DNA of 64,000 nt, from the NCBI GenBank assembly GCA_002197995.1, contig NGZR01000003.1:6696001-6760000 (forward strand). The letters run 5' to 3'. Within the stretch, counting starts at the first letter, position 1, and every line of letters begins with the position of its first letter. A model generated the notes under the pieces. The model made no database searches, was not told the DNA's origin, and saw nothing but the letters and a program-made list of their open reading frames with translations. The translations under genes were made by a program, and so were the position numbers. This DNA comes from Gaeumannomyces sp. JS-464. Its lineage: Eukaryota > Ascomycota > Sordariomycetes > Magnaporthales > Magnaporthaceae. Below are positions 9,343-18,367 of the stretch, in pieces.

Positions 9343-10851
9343 TCAGATGCCCGACGCCATGGCAGACTCGACCCTCTTCTCCTCCAGCACGCGCTTCTCG
9401 CCCTTGATGCTGTTCTCCTCGTCCGCCGCGCCTCCCGCGTTGGTGATGCCGATCTTGGCTAACGTAAAGGCGTCGGCCGTGTCGCGGTACCACGGCACGT
9501 AGTCGACGCTTACGGCGTACGACAGCGCCGCCACCATGAACGCGAGCGGCACCACCATGGCCGTCGGGGCGCCGCGCACGTCAGTAACAGCGCCCATAAG
9601 CGGCGGCACCACGGCGCCGCCAAACACGCCTCCGACGATAAGGCCCGACCCGCGCTTAAAGTGGCGGCCCAGCCCGCGCATACCGAGCGCAACGGTGGTG
9701 GGGAAGCAGATGGACTCGAAAAAAAGGACGACGAACATTATGGCCACTCCCGCGTCGCCGCGCGTCGCGACGGCCGGGATCAGAAAAACGCACACGAGTG
9801 ATAAAAAGGCCAGGAAAACGAGGCGCGGCTTAACAAAATATATAAAGCCCGCGTTTGCGAACCGCCCGACGGTGAAAGCGGCCTGGGCCCCCGAAAGGAG
9901 CTGCGCGCCCATGGCGGGACTGGTGCCGTCGCGGCCTCGGTTACGTAATTGGTGAAGAGACTGGAGGGGAGGGGAGTGAGTTAGCTTCTTTTGCTTTCTG
10001 TTTCACGGACCGAGCGTAAGCACAGGCAGGGCTCACCTGGCTATCGCCGCCTAAGCACCCGTGTAGCAGAACTGGGCGGCGGCGGCGTGGAACAGGCGGT
10101 ACTGCTTGCGGAACGGCAGGTCCGACTCGCCGGCGTGCGTTTCGGTCGCCTAAAAGGCCATGTCGGCGTCGGTAATTTCGAGGATATTACTTAAAAAAAA
10201 AACGCTAACTAGCAAAAAAACGAAGCACGCGATGGCTAGGTACACCCACTGCACGTTAACCAGGGCCTACGAGTTTTTAAAAGTGAAAAAAAACAAAAAA
10301 AAACGTAAGAGCTTATAGCGGGCGCGATAACGGTGCTGATGCCGTTAAAAGCTTGCGAAATGTTAATACGGATTTCCGAATAGCGCGGCGGGCCGCACAC
10401 GGTAATAAAGAGGTTGGCCGCCGTTTCGAGCGAGCCGAGCCCGTTGCCGATAATAAAAATGCAAACGCAAAAGCCCGCGAACGACCGGGCCAGGATGGCG
10501 GGGATGCACAGCAGCGCGCCGACGCCGTACAGGAACAGCCCTCAAATAAAAACGGCCTTATAGTTGTAATGTTGCAGGATCCATACCGCGTGGCCCAGGG
10601 ACGCGAGCGGGTAGGCGCCAAAGTAGGCGACCTGCAGGCCCGTGGACCTGGCACGGTCGATACCCAGCGTTTTTTTGGAAGTGCTTGTTGAGCGTGTCGA
10701 GCAGGCCGTACGAAAAGCCCCAAAGGAAAAAAAGGATGGTGATGAGGAATATGGGGAAAATGGACTGGCGCAGCGTCAGGTCGGCCGCTTTGGTCGGCTG
10801 GTCGTTTTTGACCTTAAGCCGCCGCTTGCTCCACCACTCGCGCGTAAACAT
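9343..10851 (-). pseudogene. FHS-family (L-fucose/glucose permease-like) MFS transporter, inactivated
   Basis: Reading the minus strand from 10851, the start matches an MFS sugar permease of the FucP/FHS type (LTLRQSIFPIFLITILFFLWGFSYGLLDTLNKHFQ). The rest of the 12-helix protein can be followed across all three frames down to 9343 (GAQLLSGAQAAFTVGRF, then helices to VDYVPWYRDTADAF). It is broken: a seventh A in an A-run (T7 at 10670-10676) shifts the frame after HFQ, stops lie at 10542-10544 (TGA where Trp is expected), 10267-10269, 10150-10152 and 10051-10053 (TAG, at least two where Gln is expected), and another shift lies near 9935. One normal intron is still visible (9961-10036, GTGAGC to CTCCAG with GCTAAC). 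The 189-codon frame at 9343-9912 is the intact last third. Functional transport is not expected. Confidence 0.85.
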
Positions 10852-11599
10852 GATGGCGGTTGGCTGTGTGGCGCGACGTGTAAGCTGAGCCGGGTCCAGA
10901 GGTCAATCTCTCTGTCAAGCCAGGGCTGATGGTTTGTCTCCCCGTCTGTCTTGTGAAAAGAAAAAAAGGAAGGGTTGAGGCGACCAACAGAGATGGAAAA
11001 GAGAAGAAGGAGCAGGGAAGGGACGAAGCGAGGGGAGCGGACGATCTGACCTTGGATGCAACGTCGAGAGTATGCAATATGTACCTACACCTCGCTCACG
11101 TCACCACCTGTGCTACACAGTCCACCTCACAAATACCCACTCGCAACCAAAGGGACAGGCCAAACATTAAAACGTGGAACCCTCATCTCTCTCGTCCTTG
11201 GCTTGAAAACGCGCCCTTCTCCGCGTGCCAGCCACACCTACCAAAATCCCCACGGGGGCCTGAGTCTCATCTGTTCTACTGAGTACATAGCAGACCAAGC
11301 TGCCCCTGCCTCAGCCATCAGCGAGCGGCTGGGGGTAGCCGTGCGGGACGTGCTCTCCCGGCAAACTTTGTAAAAGCTTCAGGCCGATCTACCCAAACAT
11401 CATTCTGGTCCCCACGCAGAAGATGAATCATCAAGGAACCATCTTCCACATCACGCGGGTGTGACAAAAAAACCGACGACTCCAGTCTTCCGCTCTTCAA
11501 GACTCTTCGGCGAAATCACAACAATAGCTTCCAAGACTCCTTCGCACAATCAGGAATACGCACAGGAAACCCCCCCTTTTTTGTAGCCCCAAGCCTATC
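10852..11599. other. Intergenic, nothing recognised
   Basis: Divergent promoter region between the permease pseudogene (-) and the small-protein gene (+). It holds purine- and pyrimidine-rich patches and short, unconvincing open frames. Confidence 0.4.
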
Positions 11600-12039
11600 A
11601 TGCCGAGCGACAAGGACTTCACGTACAAGAGCTCCGGCGTCAACAAGGATGTGAGTCGGACGGCCGCTCCGGTTTGTGTAGCGCAGGTCACAGCGGCAGG
11701 TTGCTGACACTGAGCGGCCTCCAACGCTACAGGGCAACCATTGGTGCGCCCGCGACTACGGCTCCTCCGTCGCCAACCCAAACTCGTACCACATTCCAAA
11801 AAGGCAGTTGCCGCCGCACCATGTTCGCTCTTCTGTCACCTGGTTCTATCCCAGCGCCATATGTTGATGAAACTCCTCACAGGGACGGCTCTTCCTACTA
11901 CTCCAACCCCAACGGCAGCACGTACCACGACGACGGCAAGGGCAAATCGGTCTACACGGCGCCGGATGGAAAGGTCACCGTCAAGGTCCCTGGCGGCGAC
12001 AACGGTTGGAGCTGGCGGCAGCGGCGGCCCCGGCGGTAG
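11600..12039 (+). CDS. Small Gly/Tyr/Asn-rich cytosolic-type protein, three exons
   Basis: Function unknown; similar short proteins (KGSG.NSQGNHY..RDYGSS..NPN.Y...DGSYYYSNPNGSTYY) are widespread in Sordariomycetes as far as I remember. Exon 1 is 11600-11650 (MPSDKDFTYKSSGVNKD; donor GTGAGT). Exon 2 is 11733-11803 (GNHWCARDYGSSVANPNSYH...). Exon 3 is 11883-12039 (DGSSYYSNPNGSTYHDDGKG, then KSVYTAPDGKVTV). The second intron (11804-11882) must start with GC (AAG|GCAGTT) to keep the family frame, giving 92 residues. There is no signal peptide and no membrane segment. After GGDN the frame ends in Arg/Trp codons at 12039, but a one-base shift would read GAGGSGGPGGSSSDSASQK and stop at 12067, which looks more natural; a small indel is possible. 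The first two exons have exactly the lengths of those at 3874, so the two genes are paralogues about 7.7 kb apart. Confidence 0.75.
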
Positions 12040-12433
12040 CAGCAGCGACTCCGCCAGCCAGAAGTGATCAACCCTAGCAACCGATGCCGCATGTCAAAGG
12101 GATGGGCAGATTCTGTCGGGCGGGTCGGCCAGCTGGGTGAGCGTCGGAGGAGCTTGGTTTCTGGGGTCATCGGCATCATAGAAAGCACTAGCATGACATA
12201 GACTCCAACAAAAGTCGCGGGGTGCGGGAGGGTTGTGCAGTCGCCAATGTATTGTCTATGGCTTTGCGTCCCTCGAGACATCTCCTCGTCTTCTATCCAT
12301 CTTGATATGCCCTATGCATGAGCTCCGAGAGCCGGGTAAGTTCAAATCGCCAGCCTGTGCCCGTTGTAACCTCCCCACTCTTCTCTCTCCGCGCCCGACG
12401 AACAAGTGTCGCTACGCAAAGCCAGTTGAGCTT
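12040..12433. other. Convergent intergenic region
   Basis: It lies between the 3' ends of the small-protein gene (+) and the repeat-protein gene (-). No gene or RNA was recognised. Confidence 0.5.
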
Positions 12434-13177
12434 CTACTCGTCGTCCTCCTCCTCGGCAACCTCCTGCACTCCAAACTCGTCCGACTCCTCACCGGGCTCG
12501 GCGACGGCCTCGGCCACGTCACGCTTCTGCCGCCGGCCGTTCACGATGTTGAAGGTACCGCCGGTGCCGTCCTGGCAGCCGAGCACGCCCTTGGTAGAGG
12601 TGGTGGTGCAGCTCTCGCCCTTGCGGAGTTTAACACCCTGCGTGTCGGTCACCGGAGTTCCCGGGGGCACGCGGTTCTGGGGAGCGCGGCTTTCGATCAC
12701 TGGGGACAAGTCGCGCCTCTGCCGCCGGCCGTTGACGATGTTGAAAGTGCCGCCGGTGCCGTCTTGGCAGCCAAGGACACCTTTAGTTGAGGTGGTGGTG
12801 CAGCTCTCGCCCTTGCGGAGCTTGACGCCCTGTGTGTCTGTGACCGGAGTTCCCGGGGGCACACGGTTCTGAGGGGCACGGGCCTCGATGATTGGGGTTG
12901 CCGGAGACGCGGACAAGGAGCGCCTCTGCCGCCGGCCGTTGACGATATTGAAAGTACCGCCGGTGCCATCCTGGCAGCCGAGCACGCCCTTGGTAGAGGT
13001 GGTTGTGCAGCTCTCGCCCTTGCGGAGTTTAACACCCTGCGTGTCGGTCACGGAAGTCCCCGGGGGCACGCGGTTCTGCGGGGCGCGGGCCTCGATCACG
13101 TCGCCGGTCAGGGAGACGGTGGGCAGGGCGGTCGCGTAGGCGACGAGGCCGAGGAAGAAGGTGATGTGGAGCCTCAT
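12434..13177 (-). CDS. Secreted precursor with three near-identical repeats and Kex2-type sites
   Basis: The protein has 247 residues; the start at 13177 is chosen because a signal peptide begins there (residues 1-17, MRLHITFFLGLVAYATA). Then come three repeats (from residues 32, 101 and 165; DNA 12878-13084, 12686-12877 and 12521-12685). Each has a 50-residue core that starts APQNRVPPGT and ends TFNIVNG, with only one residue differing between cores (Ser/Pro). Each core holds two cysteines 11 residues apart (ESC...LGC), which could pair. Each core is followed at once by a basic run, RRQRR, RRQRR and RRQKR, as in Kex2-processed repeat precursors (known class). The linkers differ, and the last 28 residues are an acidic tail. 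Cleavage would release three almost identical cyclic-type peptides (inference). I see no UstYa/DUF3328 or other tailoring gene nearby. DNA repeats this alike suggest recent duplication or gene conversion. Confidence 0.85.
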   Translation of the reverse strand: MRLHITFFLGLVAYATALPTVSLTGDVIEARAPQNRVPPGTSVTDTQGVKLRKGESCTTTSTKGVLGCQDGTGGTFNIVNGRRQRRSLSASPATPIIEARAPQNRVPPGTPVTDTQGVKLRKGESCTTTSTKGVLGCQDGTGGTFNIVNGRRQRRDLSPVIESRAPQNRVPPGTPVTDTQGVKLRKGESCTTTSTKGVLGCQDGTGGTFNIVNGRRQKRDVAEAVAEPGEESDEFGVQEVAEEEDDE

Positions 13178-13405
13178 GACGGGCGAGACGGGTTGGGTCG
13201 AAAGATGGTTTGTAGGTCGGTGATTATCCTGTTTGAGGAGGGGTGTTTTTAAAAGATAGAACAAGTTAAGACCAGCTTCGGATATGTGCAAAAGAGTCGG
13301 CACGGCCGGATCAAGAGGGAAGTGAAGAAGAGGAAGATGCCCAAGGGAGTGGTGACGATGGTGATGAAAATCTCGACTGTCAGCTTTGTGGCGCGCAGTC
13401 GGGAC

Positions 13406-13413
13406 ATTTTATA
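13406..13413 (-). promoter_or_regulatory. TATA-like box upstream of the repeat precursor
   Basis: On the minus strand this reads TATAAAAT, about 230 bases before the start at 13177. It is plausible but unproven; a second weak AT patch lies near 13244. Confidence 0.35.
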
Positions 13414-14436
13414 GGTCTTCGCGGCCGAGCAATGATCTTTAGGGCCCGCCCGACGGATGCCCCATAAACGGCATCTCGTCCAGCGTGGCAAAAAGCGAAC
13501 AAGATCGAGGCCTGTGGATTGCAGTTTCGATCGGGTCTGCCGCGCCTGCGACGCTGCAAGAGTATCCCGTCCTGGGCCCCTGCTGTCAACGTTCGTCGGG
13601 GCTGCCTGTGCTGTTTGGATCGTGAACATCCATACCCCGGCCACCACTGCCAAGCGTTTCGCCGTGGGATGACACGCCGCCTACACTGACTCAAGTGGCA
13701 TTGCCCGGGGAATGGCCTGAACTGGTTTGTGCATATGTTGACGTGCGGTTGAGTGCCGAGGTCATGGGCCCTTGCCCCAAGCACGGGCAGCATTGGACGG
13801 GATGGAACCCCCAGCCTAGAGGGTTTTGCCCCAGTGGAGATGCCAGAATGGTTGTGAGGGGAAAGGGGGTATGATTTTCGCCGGTTGTTTACCGCGAGCC
13901 TTCACTCCAAAACAGCGAACAAACAAGCGGTCAGGATCGTGCGCGATACGCAAAAATAGACGGTCCTTGGTGGTGATCACACCGTTTGCACCACGGAATC
14001 ATCCATAAATACTAGAAACTGCTGCGACAGAACGGTCTGAAACTCGACACAGGGCCACGCGCGCGGCGACGAGACTCGAAATGAATCCCCCCTGCAGGTG
14101 ACTTTGACCGGGGTATGTACATAGTTGCCGCCACTGTTGTCCAGGGCTTTGAGGTAGCATTGATCGACTTGGATGCGCGTTGCCACCACCTGGTGGATTC
14201 CAGGTGTTGGTATGACCGTGTCAGGGGCGCATTCCCATGGAGATCAGTTGAGACGAGGCCAGGTTGGCAAAGAGCACATAATTTGAACGACACATCACGT
14301 TTGCAAACGACGAAAAACAAACAAAGATGAAGGACCTTTCGAAACTGCAGTGAGGAATCATGGAGCCACGACTTTTATTTTATGCTTACTGACAACCTCT
14401 TCTCAACTCCGTAGTTCACGCACGCACTCCGGGATA
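13414..14436. other. Intergenic, nothing recognised
   Basis: GC-rich upstream region of the repeat precursor and downstream region of the peroxidase-like gene. Overlapping short frames on both strands have no recognisable content. Confidence 0.4.
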
Positions 14437-15425
14437 TCAAGAAGCGAGATACGCAGTAGGTAAGCAGCCGGTGGTGCGGACGCGCACACGGCCCTCGAAG
14501 GCGATGGTCGGCGAGCCCGCGTCCGGCTGCAGCTTGTTGACGTAGGGCTTCACCCCCTGCAGCTCGATCGGCTCGCTGAGCCGCACGCCCCTGGGGACGG
14601 TGTCGATCATGCGGCCCAGCAGCGCGCCGCAGGTGCTGCTGAAGCTGGCGAGGTCGGCGAGCGCGCGCATGGTGGCGTTGGTGCCGTCGGCGCCGAAGAC
14701 GCGCTTGTCCGAGTTGGTGGTCCCGTTCCTCCCAAAGACGAGCGGGTTGACGCCGTCGCCGCCCAGGTACTCGTCCACTACGGCCGTGTCGAACCGGGCC
14801 GGTGTGCGGTCAAAGGCCGCGACCATTTTGTCGACGGGGTCCGTGTGCATGGGCACGCCGGGCGGCCCCGCGGCGCTGGCGTCGACCCGGCCGGCGTGGA
14901 AAGGGATCCTGGGCCCGCCGCACGAGGCGAAGGAGGCAACGACGCCCAGGACGATGAGGTCCGAGGCGGACACGTCTGGGCTCACGAACTCGGCCAGGCC
15001 CGCGAGCGTGTGGTCGAAGGCCGCGCCCTCGTTCTCGTCGCGGGAGACCTCGTACAGGATGGAGGCGTCGAGGCCGCCCGTGCCGGCCGCTGCGTCGTGA
15101 GTGGTCATGTCGTGGAACGCCGTTCGCACCCACTCGGCCGAGTTCTGGATGCCGGGCCGGTTGGCTCCAGAGCTGCGAGGCACGGCGACTGGCAGGGGCA
15201 GTGTTGGCGCTGGCAAGTAGGGTGTTGCCAAGCGGAAGGCACTCACTGTCGGTGAACCCGGGACGAATCATGCCCTCTTGCATGGCCAGCATGTCCTCGA
15301 GCACATCGGACTGCAGGGGTCAGGCAGTAACGAGTGTTAGGGGAGCTCTCAAGCGGCAAGTGTGTGGAGAGTAGGACTCTCGTAGCCAGTGTCGGACGAC
15401 GCACCCGGAAGAGTGGTAGGAGCAT
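14437..15425 (-). CDS. Class II peroxidase-like protein lacking the proximal-histidine segment
   Basis: Modelled as three exons: 15405-15425, 15247-15310 and 14437-15188, with introns 15311-15404 (CTAAC branch, TGCAG) and 15189-15246 (GTGAGT to GCCAG). The phases agree and give 278 residues. The distal heme side is intact: EWVRTAFHDM with Arg50 and His54, then GGLDASILYE, the ASDLIVLGVVASFASCGGP block and PFHAGRVDA. These are typical of fungal class II peroxidases that often carry WSC domains. After PGVP (138-141) the sequence jumps through HTDPVDKM to the FDTAVVDEYL region, so about 40 residues with the proximal heme-ligand motif (usually ACGHTLG.VH) are absent, in frame. The predicted start has no proper signal peptide, and the C-terminus stops soon after RVRVRTTG with no WSC domain. 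It is probably catalytically dead. The intact frame and introns keep it a CDS rather than a clear pseudogene. Confidence 0.75.
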
Positions 15426-15491
15426 ACGCCATCATGATTCCGCCAGACACCTCCAACAGGAAACCAGCTTTTTAATGTCTCTCATCGTCAT

Positions 15492-15549
15492 CCCCCCCCC
15501 CCCCCCCCCCCCCCCCTCCCCCCCCACCCCCCTAACCCCCTTTTTTTTT
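15492..15549. repeat. Poly-C / poly-T homopolymer tract
   Basis: 25 C (15492-15516) are followed by three more C-runs broken by T, A and TAA, then nine T. The rest of the upstream region of the peroxidase gene is ordinary. Confidence 0.9.
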
Positions 15550-16212
15550 CACCGCGGCTGGCCGGCCCACTGCATCGGGCTTCCCGCACTCGTATCCCCG
15601 GCTTTGGACGCTCGCTTGGGCCCGATATGAACTCACGCAACTGCCCTTGCAACTAACTGCCAGCCCTGAGGAGGTGATTCACCACCAAGAATGAAGCACC
15701 TCCACCACCCCAAATGGGCACGGCCGGTCCACACTGGTGCTAGGGAAAAAAACGCGGCGAGGGCCCCAAGGAGCCGAACAGAGCCACGGGAAGCGATGGA
15801 GACGTCGTTGGCGCTGCCGCTAGCTTGAGCCGCTGTTACACTCCCCCGATGCTGTCGAGACGCCAGCATCCAAGGACTGGGATGGTGCAAGGAGGAACCC
15901 CGGGACTAGGCGGTTGGCTCGGAGCCAGGGACTAGCGGCAAGGGCCACCTGACAAGGCCGAGGCAACAGACTTTGCCCTCTGCCTGCCGACAAGCCGAAG
16001 CACAACGATACAGCCAGCCAGTGGCAACTTGTGAGCGCCTCGCACAAGCACTCTGTGCCTCCCACGCCACACTAAGTCAGTGCACCCCCTGTCGAGCACC
16101 CTCCCCCCTGTCGGGCATCCCCACCAGCATCGGATCAACACCAAACCTAGCGCATTCAACTGCAAATTTCTACCTCAATTTAACTAACCTCGATACAAGA
16201 GTATATAGATTC
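15550..16212. other. Last GC-rich intergenic stretch before the repeat block
   Basis: No gene recognised. Base composition drops sharply just to the right, from about 16.4 kb. Confidence 0.4.
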
Positions 16213-16740
16213 CTAGTCAGAATTTGACGCTCTTTCAGATGGCGTATCATTTGCATCCTCAATTTGCCCCCCTGGCTCTGCAACGCGCCGGATATCCACA
16301 AAGGTCTCGTTAAGATCCAGGGCCACCCTCCTTTTTTTGCGAGGCCGCTGTGCCTCCAATTCGGCCTCCAGCCGCCTAGTGTTTTGCAAGGCCTTAGCCA
16401 ATTCGAATTTACGCGCCTTATAGCTTTTTTAAAGCTTCCGAAAGAAAAGTCGGGCCGTGGGGCTTGCTGGAAGCCGACTTTTAAAAGCGCTAATTTGGAA
16501 GGCCAACTTTCGGGACTGTTTGGGAGTTTCCCACGGCATTTGGGACAGCCGCAAAAGGACTTTTAAACGTTGTTTAGCCCTGTTATCCTCGGCGGATTGT
16601 TAAATTTTGGCTCCTTAGCTGTTTTGGTTCGAGTTTTCGAGTAAAAGTCGGCTCGATAAGGGTTTTCAAATATTCCAGGGTTAAAAGCCTAATGCCCGCC
16701 ACCCCGATTTTATTATAAAAAGGGTAAAAGCTTGTAATTT
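16213..16740 (-). pseudogene. C-terminal remnant of a fungal DDE (pogo/Fot1-like) transposase
   Basis: Minus-strand reading gives a run typical of the end of fungal DDE_1 transposases: GWRALGF*PWNI*KPLSS then LLLENSN, followed by MPWETPKQSRKLAFQISAF, then a SPTARLFFRKL segment, and finally KFELAKALQNTRRLEAELEA with RPRKKRRV (16213-16401 is still open). Stops appear only to the right of about 16430, where the DNA turns AT-rich. The N-terminal and catalytic parts are missing or unrecognisable. It is a different lineage from the six pogo copies further right. Confidence 0.7.
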
Positions 16741-18189
16741 TGCAAAAGCATAGCTTTAAAAATGTAACAGGTTTTTATAAACCGTATATACCACTATTTA
16801 ATGTTTAACTTCGCACAAATATAAGCGCCACTTTTCGAAAGCTCGAATAATCGCGAAAAACTTTTTATTGTAAATTTAGTAATTTAATTTAAATCTGTTA
16901 AACTTTTGCGAAAAAAGGCATACGGGTACAGCTTTTTTTCCTCGTTTTTTTATTCGAATTATCTTTTAATAGCGTAATCCAACGCGTCGGTTTTAACTTT
17001 GAAAGGTTTATTTGGGTTTAGCATTGCTAGTACTAGTTTTTATATTACGGCTTCGCGTAACGTTTTAAAAGCGTTTTATTTTTATTTCATTTAATAAAAC
17101 TAAACGTTATTTTTAGTAAAATTCGTAAATAGTGCAACCTTTTTATTAAAGCTTTAAATAAACCGTTTATAAAAGTTTAAAAACTTTAAAAACTTTTATA
17201 CTTTTTTAACGTTAGTAAATACGGGCTATTTTTTAACCTTTTAACCTTTTTTTAAGTTTATAAAAATTTATCCTAATATAATTACAAACTTTAAAAAAGC
17301 GACTTTTTAAGTATGCTATATACATTTTTTTAGTTTAACGAAAAGCTTTATTTTAAATAGTTTTTAAAGCATTTTATATACGTATTATTAATATTTTTAT
17401 CGTTTTCGAAAAAATTAAAATGTCGTCCAAATACACGAGCGTAAAAATGCTAAAGTATTCGCGTAAAACGTGGTCGATTATTTTTAAAACGTGGTTAATG
17501 CGTTAATAAAACCGAAGGTTATTACTAAAAACTCGTAGCATTTAAATTTTATTTTAAAAGCCGTTTGCCATTTTTAACCATTTTTAATTCGTAATAAACT
17601 GTAAGCTTTACGTAAATCCAAAACCGTAAAATACCGGGTTTTCCCGAGCATATTTTTTAGTTCGTTAATAAAAAGCAAAAAATATCGATTTTTTGTAATA
17701 ACCTTATTTAACGGGCGGTAATCGATATATATTCGCTTCGTCCCGTTTTTTTTATCCTTTATAAATCCCATATTTTATTGGCAAGTTCGAAAGTTTAATA
17801 AATCCTTTTTATAAGTTTTCCTTTAATTGTTTTTTTAGCACTTTTTATTATTAAAGATTAAATTAATACACCTTTTAATATTTAAATTGCGTTTTTAGTT
17901 TAAGCTTAATTTTAAAGTCGAACGGTTCGTATTTTAGGAATACAATTGTTAAATTTTTTTTAAATAACCGCTAATATTTAAAATACTTTTTCAAACCTTT
18001 TTTTATTCGGGTAACGAGCTTTATTTGTTTGCTTAAATCGATATCGCTATTAAATACTTGCGAATTTATTAATGTCGATTGCCGGGGCTAATTGCTTTAT
18101 TTTGCCACCGTTATAACTGCTTTTTATAGCATCGCATGTTTATTACTTGAGTTTGTAATTGCCGGACCTTTTTAACTATTAAAAACTCC
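16741..18189 (-). mobile_element. Ty3/Gypsy retrotransposon remnant (pol)
   Basis: Degenerate, RIP-like AT-rich DNA. On the minus strand reverse transcriptase can be read: a segment EPFDFKIKLKL near 17.9 kb, then 17771-17574 (GFIKDKKNGTKRIYIDYRPL, then NRYFLLFINEL and the FTVLDLRKAYSLLRI strand), then the catalytic YLDDILIFSKT near 17.43 kb with both Asp kept. Fragments of the connection and RNase H follow toward 17.0 kb. Integrase and LTRs were not found; the left edge is uncertain. Confidence 0.7.
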
Positions 18190-18362
18190 TATTATAAGGT
18201 GGCCTAAAGGAGGTCGCTTGGGGGCCTAGGAAAGGTGATAAATAAAGCTAACGAAGGAAGAGATTTACCTATCGAAGGCCCGAAGCCACGGAGGGGACTA
18301 TATACAAGCCACAAAGCAAAGCCTTAGCATTAAAATTGGGCTACCAGGCCCAATTTATAACA
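18190..18362. repeat. Solo LTR (173 bp) with target duplication ACTCC
   Basis: The ends are inverted (TATTATAAGG, originally probably TGTTATAAGG, and TTTATAACA), and the sequence is flanked by perfect 5-bp duplications ACTCC at 18185-18189 and 18363-18367. It is clearly more GC-rich than its surroundings, so it inserted late or escaped mutation. The parent element is not in the window. Confidence 0.75.
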
Positions 18363-18367
18363 ACTCC

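Noticed and set aside
15492..15549. Telomere-like repeat (CCCCCCTAACCCCC)
   Set aside because: Only one TAACCC-like unit within a homopolymer C tract; no tandem array.
18190..18362. Small DNA transposon (MITE) because of its inverted TGTTATAA ends
   Set aside because: A 5-bp target duplication and short TG..CA-type ends fit a solo LTR better than a MITE.
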